From the NCBI GenBank assembly GCA_024236075.1, contig JACKLE010000015.1, positions 1-35,045 of the forward strand: 35,045 nt of DNA, given 5' to 3'. The notes beneath the pieces are model-generated. The model searched no databases, was not told where the DNA came from, and saw nothing but the letters and a program-made list of their open reading frames with translations. This DNA is from Alphaproteobacteria bacterium. GTDB lineage: Bacteria; Pseudomonadota; Alphaproteobacteria; JACAEB01. Position 1 is the stretch's first letter; each line of letters starts with the position of its first letter. Below are positions 32,499 through 35,045 of this stretch, in pieces. The translations under genes and the position numbers were made by a program.

Positions 32499-33245
32499 CT
32501 ACTCCAGCACCTCGTACCCCAAATGCCGCACGAGCGCCTCGGCCTCGTCGCGCGCCTCCTCGAGCTCGTCCGTGTCCGTCCCGCGGGCGACGATGCGCGT
32601 CACCATGCGCCCGCCGAAGAGGCCCGGATAGCTGCCGATGGCGAGCCCGGAATGGCGGTCCTGGAGAGCCGCGAGGCCCTGCGCGAGGTCGCCCTCGCCC
32701 GCCGCGGCGACGACGATCCGGCTCTCGATCGCGGGACCGCCGGGGAGCTCGCATTTGAGGCTCTCCATCATCGCCTCCACGATGAGCGGAATGCCCGCGA
32801 GCACGAAGACGTTGTCGATGCGGAAGCCCGGCGCGACGCTCACGGGATTTTCGATCAGCGCGGCCCCCTCAGGCACGCGGGCCATGCGCCGGCGCGCATC
32901 GTTGAACTTCTCGGGGCCGTAATAGCGCTCGAGCGCGGCCACCGCCTGCGGATGGAACGTCAGGGGGCGGTCGAAGGCGCGCGCCATCGCCTCGGCCGTC
33001 ACGTCGTCATGCGTCGGCCCGATGCCGCCGGTCGTGAAGACGAAGCTGTGGCGTGCGGCGAGGGCCCGCACGGCCGCAACGATCTCGTGCACGAGATCGG
33101 GCACGACGCGCGCCTCGCGCACGGCGATGCCGAGCGTCCCGAGGACCGTCGCGATGTGCTGGAGGTTCACATCGCGGGTGCGTCCCGAAAGCAGCTCGTC
33201 TCCGATCAGGAGGATGCCCGCGCCCGACGACCGCTCGACGTTCAT
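32499..33245 (-). CDS. CinA-family MoCF-domain protein (competence/damage-inducible protein A)
   Basis: This 248-residue protein consists of the molybdopterin-binding (MoCF) domain found at the N-terminus of CinA and in stand-alone relatives. GILLIGDELLSGRTRDVN (10-27) and FVFTTGGIGPTHDDVT (68-83) are the characteristic loops, and NVFVLAGIP lies near residue 144. The C-terminal nicotinamide-nucleotide amidase domain of full-length CinA is absent; the remaining ~80 residues include SYPGLFGGRMVTRIVARG, as in short alphaproteobacterial homologues. GGAGGAGG lies five bases before the ATG at 33245. It diverges from map with a 145-base gap. ADP-ribose or nucleotide pyrophosphatase activity is reported for MoCF domains of this family, but is not certain here. 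Confidence 0.87.
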   Translation of the reverse strand: MNVERSSGAGILLIGDELLSGRTRDVNLQHIATVLGTLGIAVREARVVPDLVHEIVAAVRALAARHSFVFTTGGIGPTHDDVTAEAMARAFDRPLTFHPQAVAALERYYGPEKFNDARRRMARVPEGAALIENPVSVAPGFRIDNVFVLAGIPLIVEAMMESLKCELPGGPAIESRIVVAAAGEGDLAQGLAALQDRHSGLAIGSYPGLFGGRMVTRIVARGTDTDELEEARDEAEALVRHLGYEVLE

Positions 33246-33390
33246 ACTTCCTCCTCCCCGCCGCTTCTATGATAGGACGGCACCGGACGGTAGACTGGCA
33301 AGGGGTCCTTGCAGAAGGGCCGAGTTGCGCCAATTAGTGAACACGGCCCCCCGGAACGGACAACGGGAGCGGGCACCATCGGAGCGGAGC

Positions 33391-34257
33391 ATGCGTCGAG
33401 ACGATCGAGCGACCTATGTGCCGGCAGGCGCGGCGGACGATTGCCGCAGCGGGGCGATCAAGATCCACGGGGCGGACGACTTCGCCGGCATGCGCGCCGC
33501 CGGCCGCCTCGCGGCCGAAACGCTGGACATGCTGACGGCCCATGTCGCACCGGGCATCACCACCGAGGCGCTCGACCGGCTCGCCCACGCCTATATCCGC
33601 GACCGGGGGGCGATCCCCGCGCCGCTGCACTACCGGGGCTTTCCGAAGTCGATCTGCACCTCGCTCAACCATGTCGTGTGCCACGGCATTCCGGCCGAGC
33701 GGGCGCTCGACGAGGGCGACATCCTCAATATCGACGTGACCGTCATCCTGGACGGGTGGCACGGCGACACGAGCCGGATGTTCGTCGCGGGAGAGGCCAA
33801 GCGCAAGGCGCTGCGCCTCATCGACGTGACCTACGAGGCGATGATGGAGGGCATCAGGGCCGTGCGCCCGGGGGCGACCACGGGCGATATCGGCGCCGCG
33901 ATCCAGGCCTATGCCGAGCGCGAGCGGTGCTCGGTCGTGCGCGATTTCTGCGGCCATGGGCTGGGGCGCATCTTTCACGACACGCCCAACATCCTGCATT
34001 ACGGGCGGCCCGGGACGGGGGTCGAGCTGAAGGAGGGGATGTTCTTCACCGTCGAGCCGATGATCAATCTCGGTCGGCCGGAGGTGAAGCTTCTCGGGGA
34101 CGGGTGGACGGCGGTGACGCGCGACCGTTCGCTTTCCGCCCAGTTCGAGCATTCGGTGGGGGTGACGGCGGACGGCGTCGAGATCTTCACCCTATCGAGC
34201 CGCGAGCTGCACCGCCCGCCCTACGAAACGGCTCTCGTGGAGACCGCCGGCGCATGA
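33391..34257 (+). CDS. map: Methionine aminopeptidase, type I
   Basis: This 288-residue metalloprotease removes the initiator methionine from new proteins in the cytoplasm. All five metal ligands are visible: Asp115 (NIDVTV), Asp126 (HGDTSRMF), His189 (CGHGLGRIFHD), Glu222 (TVEPMIN) and Glu253 (FEHSVG). KSICTSLNHVVCHGIP carries the conserved substrate-pocket His. An N-terminal extension of about 30 residues precedes the fold, as in many alphaproteobacterial enzymes. GGAG lies just before ATG 33391, and the frame is open well upstream without support. Its TGA overlaps the radC ATG (ATGA), so the two are translationally coupled. Confidence 0.97.
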   Translation: MRRDDRATYVPAGAADDCRSGAIKIHGADDFAGMRAAGRLAAETLDMLTAHVAPGITTEALDRLAHAYIRDRGAIPAPLHYRGFPKSICTSLNHVVCHGIPAERALDEGDILNIDVTVILDGWHGDTSRMFVAGEAKRKALRLIDVTYEAMMEGIRAVRPGATTGDIGAAIQAYAERERCSVVRDFCGHGLGRIFHDTPNILHYGRPGTGVELKEGMFFTVEPMINLGRPEVKLLGDGWTAVTRDRSLSAQFEHSVGVTADGVEIFTLSSRELHRPPYETALVETAGA

Positions 34258-34967
34258 CCGCCAAGGAGGCGCCGCCCGGCCCCGGGCTCGCCGAGGCACC
34301 GCACCATGCGGGCCACCGCGAGCGCCTGCGCGCGCGCTTCATGAAGGCCGGGCCCGACGCCCTCGCCGACTACGAGCTCCTGGAGCTCGTCCTCTTCCGC
34401 GCCATTCTGCGCCGCGACGTGAAGCCTCTGGCGAAGGATCTCCTCAAGCGCTTCGGCAGCTTCGCCGAGACCGTCGCCGCCGAGCCCGAGCGGCTGCGCG
34501 AGGTCGAAGGGCTCAGCGAGGCCGCGGTCGTCGAGCTGAAGCTCGTTCAGGCCGCCGCCCTGAAGCTCACGCAGGGCCAGGTCCTCAACCGCACCGTCAT
34601 CGCCTCGTGGAGCGCACTCGTCGACCATTGCCGCGCCTCGATGAGCTACGACCAGGTGGAGCAGTTCCGCGTCCTCTTCCTCGACCGCAAGAACGCCCTC
34701 ATCGCCGACGAGGTGATGCAGCGCGGCACGATCGACCACACGCCGGTCTATCCCCGCGAAGTCGTGAAGCGCGCCCTCGAGGTCGGCGCCAGCGCGCTCA
34801 TCCTCGTCCACAACCACCCCTCCGGCGATCCCACGCCCTCGCGGGCGGACATCGAAATGACCAAGGAGATCGTCGCCGCGGCGCGGCCGCTGCGCATCCA
34901 GGTCCACGACCACCTCGTCATCGGCAAGGGCACGCCGGCGAGCTTCAAGGCGCTCGGGCTGCTCTAG
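34254..34967 (+). CDS. radC: RadC family JAMM/MPN domain protein
   Basis: This 237-residue protein has an N-terminal helix-hairpin-helix-like region (LLKRFGSFAETVAAEPERLREVEGLSEAAVVELKLVQ pattern, about 62-98) and a C-terminal JAMM metalloprotease-like domain. The metal motif is His186-x-His188-Pro-Ser-Gly-x(7)-Asp199 in HNHPSGDPTPSRAD. FLDRKNALIADEVMQRGTIDHTPVYPREV is the typical strand region before it. The family was once called a DNA repair protein, but the activity is unsettled. The ATG at 34254 overlaps the map stop. Length is normal. A palindromic GC hairpin follows at the window edge. Confidence 0.95.
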   Translation: MTAKEAPPGPGLAEAPHHAGHRERLRARFMKAGPDALADYELLELVLFRAILRRDVKPLAKDLLKRFGSFAETVAAEPERLREVEGLSEAAVVELKLVQAAALKLTQGQVLNRTVIASWSALVDHCRASMSYDQVEQFRVLFLDRKNALIADEVMQRGTIDHTPVYPREVVKRALEVGASALILVHNHPSGDPTPSRADIEMTKEIVAAARPLRIQVHDHLVIGKGTPASFKALGLL

Positions 34968-35019
34968 GTCACAGACCCACAACGCCGTCATCCCGGAAGC
35001 CAATTTGCCCCAAATCCAT

Positions 35020-35039
35020 ACCCCGGCGAAGGCCGGGGT
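35020..35039 (+). terminator. GC-rich hairpin after radC
   Basis: ACCCCGGC (35020-35027) pairs perfectly with GCCGGGGT (35032-35039) around GAAG and is followed by TTGATT at the window end. It lies 53 bases past the radC stop. With GTCATCCCGGAAGCC at 34987-35001 upstream it resembles the REP-type palindromic elements common in proteobacterial gaps, so it could be either a terminator or part of a dispersed repeat cut by the window. Confidence 0.55.
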
Positions 35040-35045
35040 TTGATT

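Overview
The window is high-GC DNA (a hand count of bases 8221-8280 gives 46/60 G+C) from what looks like an alphaproteobacterium, probably order Hyphomicrobiales/Rhizobiales. This rests on codon composition, a map-radC pair with an ATGA overlap, a TetR/PF10118 hydrolase pair, acetoacetyl-CoA synthetase, and many large glycosyltransferase fusions. Genus cannot be fixed from the sequence alone. About 26 kb (1-26825) is a surface-glycan or glycoconjugate locus. The remaining 8 kb (26836-34967) is ordinary chromosomal background.

Region 1 (1-10915): two methyltransferase-like genes on the plus strand (184-1131, 1200-1853) face a minus-strand series. Read in transcription order from 10915 the series is: a 1033-residue multi-domain glycosyltransferase; a 239-residue coiled-coil/beta-sandwich protein starting on a GTGA overlap; a GT2 glycosyltransferase; a 779-residue GT4-type glycosyltransferase starting on an ATGA overlap; an FkbM methyltransferase; and a sulfotransferase. 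Genes between about 1140 and 2790 have much lower G+C (25/60 in bases 1201-1260), which suggests recent acquisition.

Region 2 (11059-17860): a divergent plus-strand cassette. It encodes a dioxygenase-methyltransferase fusion (PhyH domain, beta domain, methyltransferase domain), a TauD/SyrP-like Fe(II)/2-oxoglutarate oxygenase with an HxE facial triad, and a 1076-residue adenylation-carrier protein-thioesterase-TPR protein that starts on a TAATG overlap. Together these look like a small carrier-protein pathway that activates a carboxylic acid, oxidises it, and releases or transfers it. Its position back-to-back with the glycosyltransferase operon suggests it decorates the glycan. This is the most novel-looking part of the window.

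Region 3 (17915-26825): sugar-nucleotide supply and export. It holds galE (minus), gmd-fcl (GDP-fucose), pgi with a candidate promoter of its own, a polytopic flippase-like membrane protein, a manC-type bifunctional enzyme (minus) giving GDP-mannose, and rfbA/rmlA without rmlBCD.

Region 4 (26836-34967): a flavodoxin-fold oxidoreductase, a glutathione S-transferase, acetoacetyl-CoA synthetase, a small secreted Cys-rich protein, tRNA-Leu(UAA) on the minus strand, a PF10118 metal-dependent hydrolase with an overlapping TetR regulator and a palindromic candidate operator, a TAGTGAG-type heptamer inverted repeat, a CinA-family MoCF-domain protein, map and radC. The window ends in a GC-rich hairpin. 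No insertion sequence, CRISPR array, rRNA or phage gene was seen.
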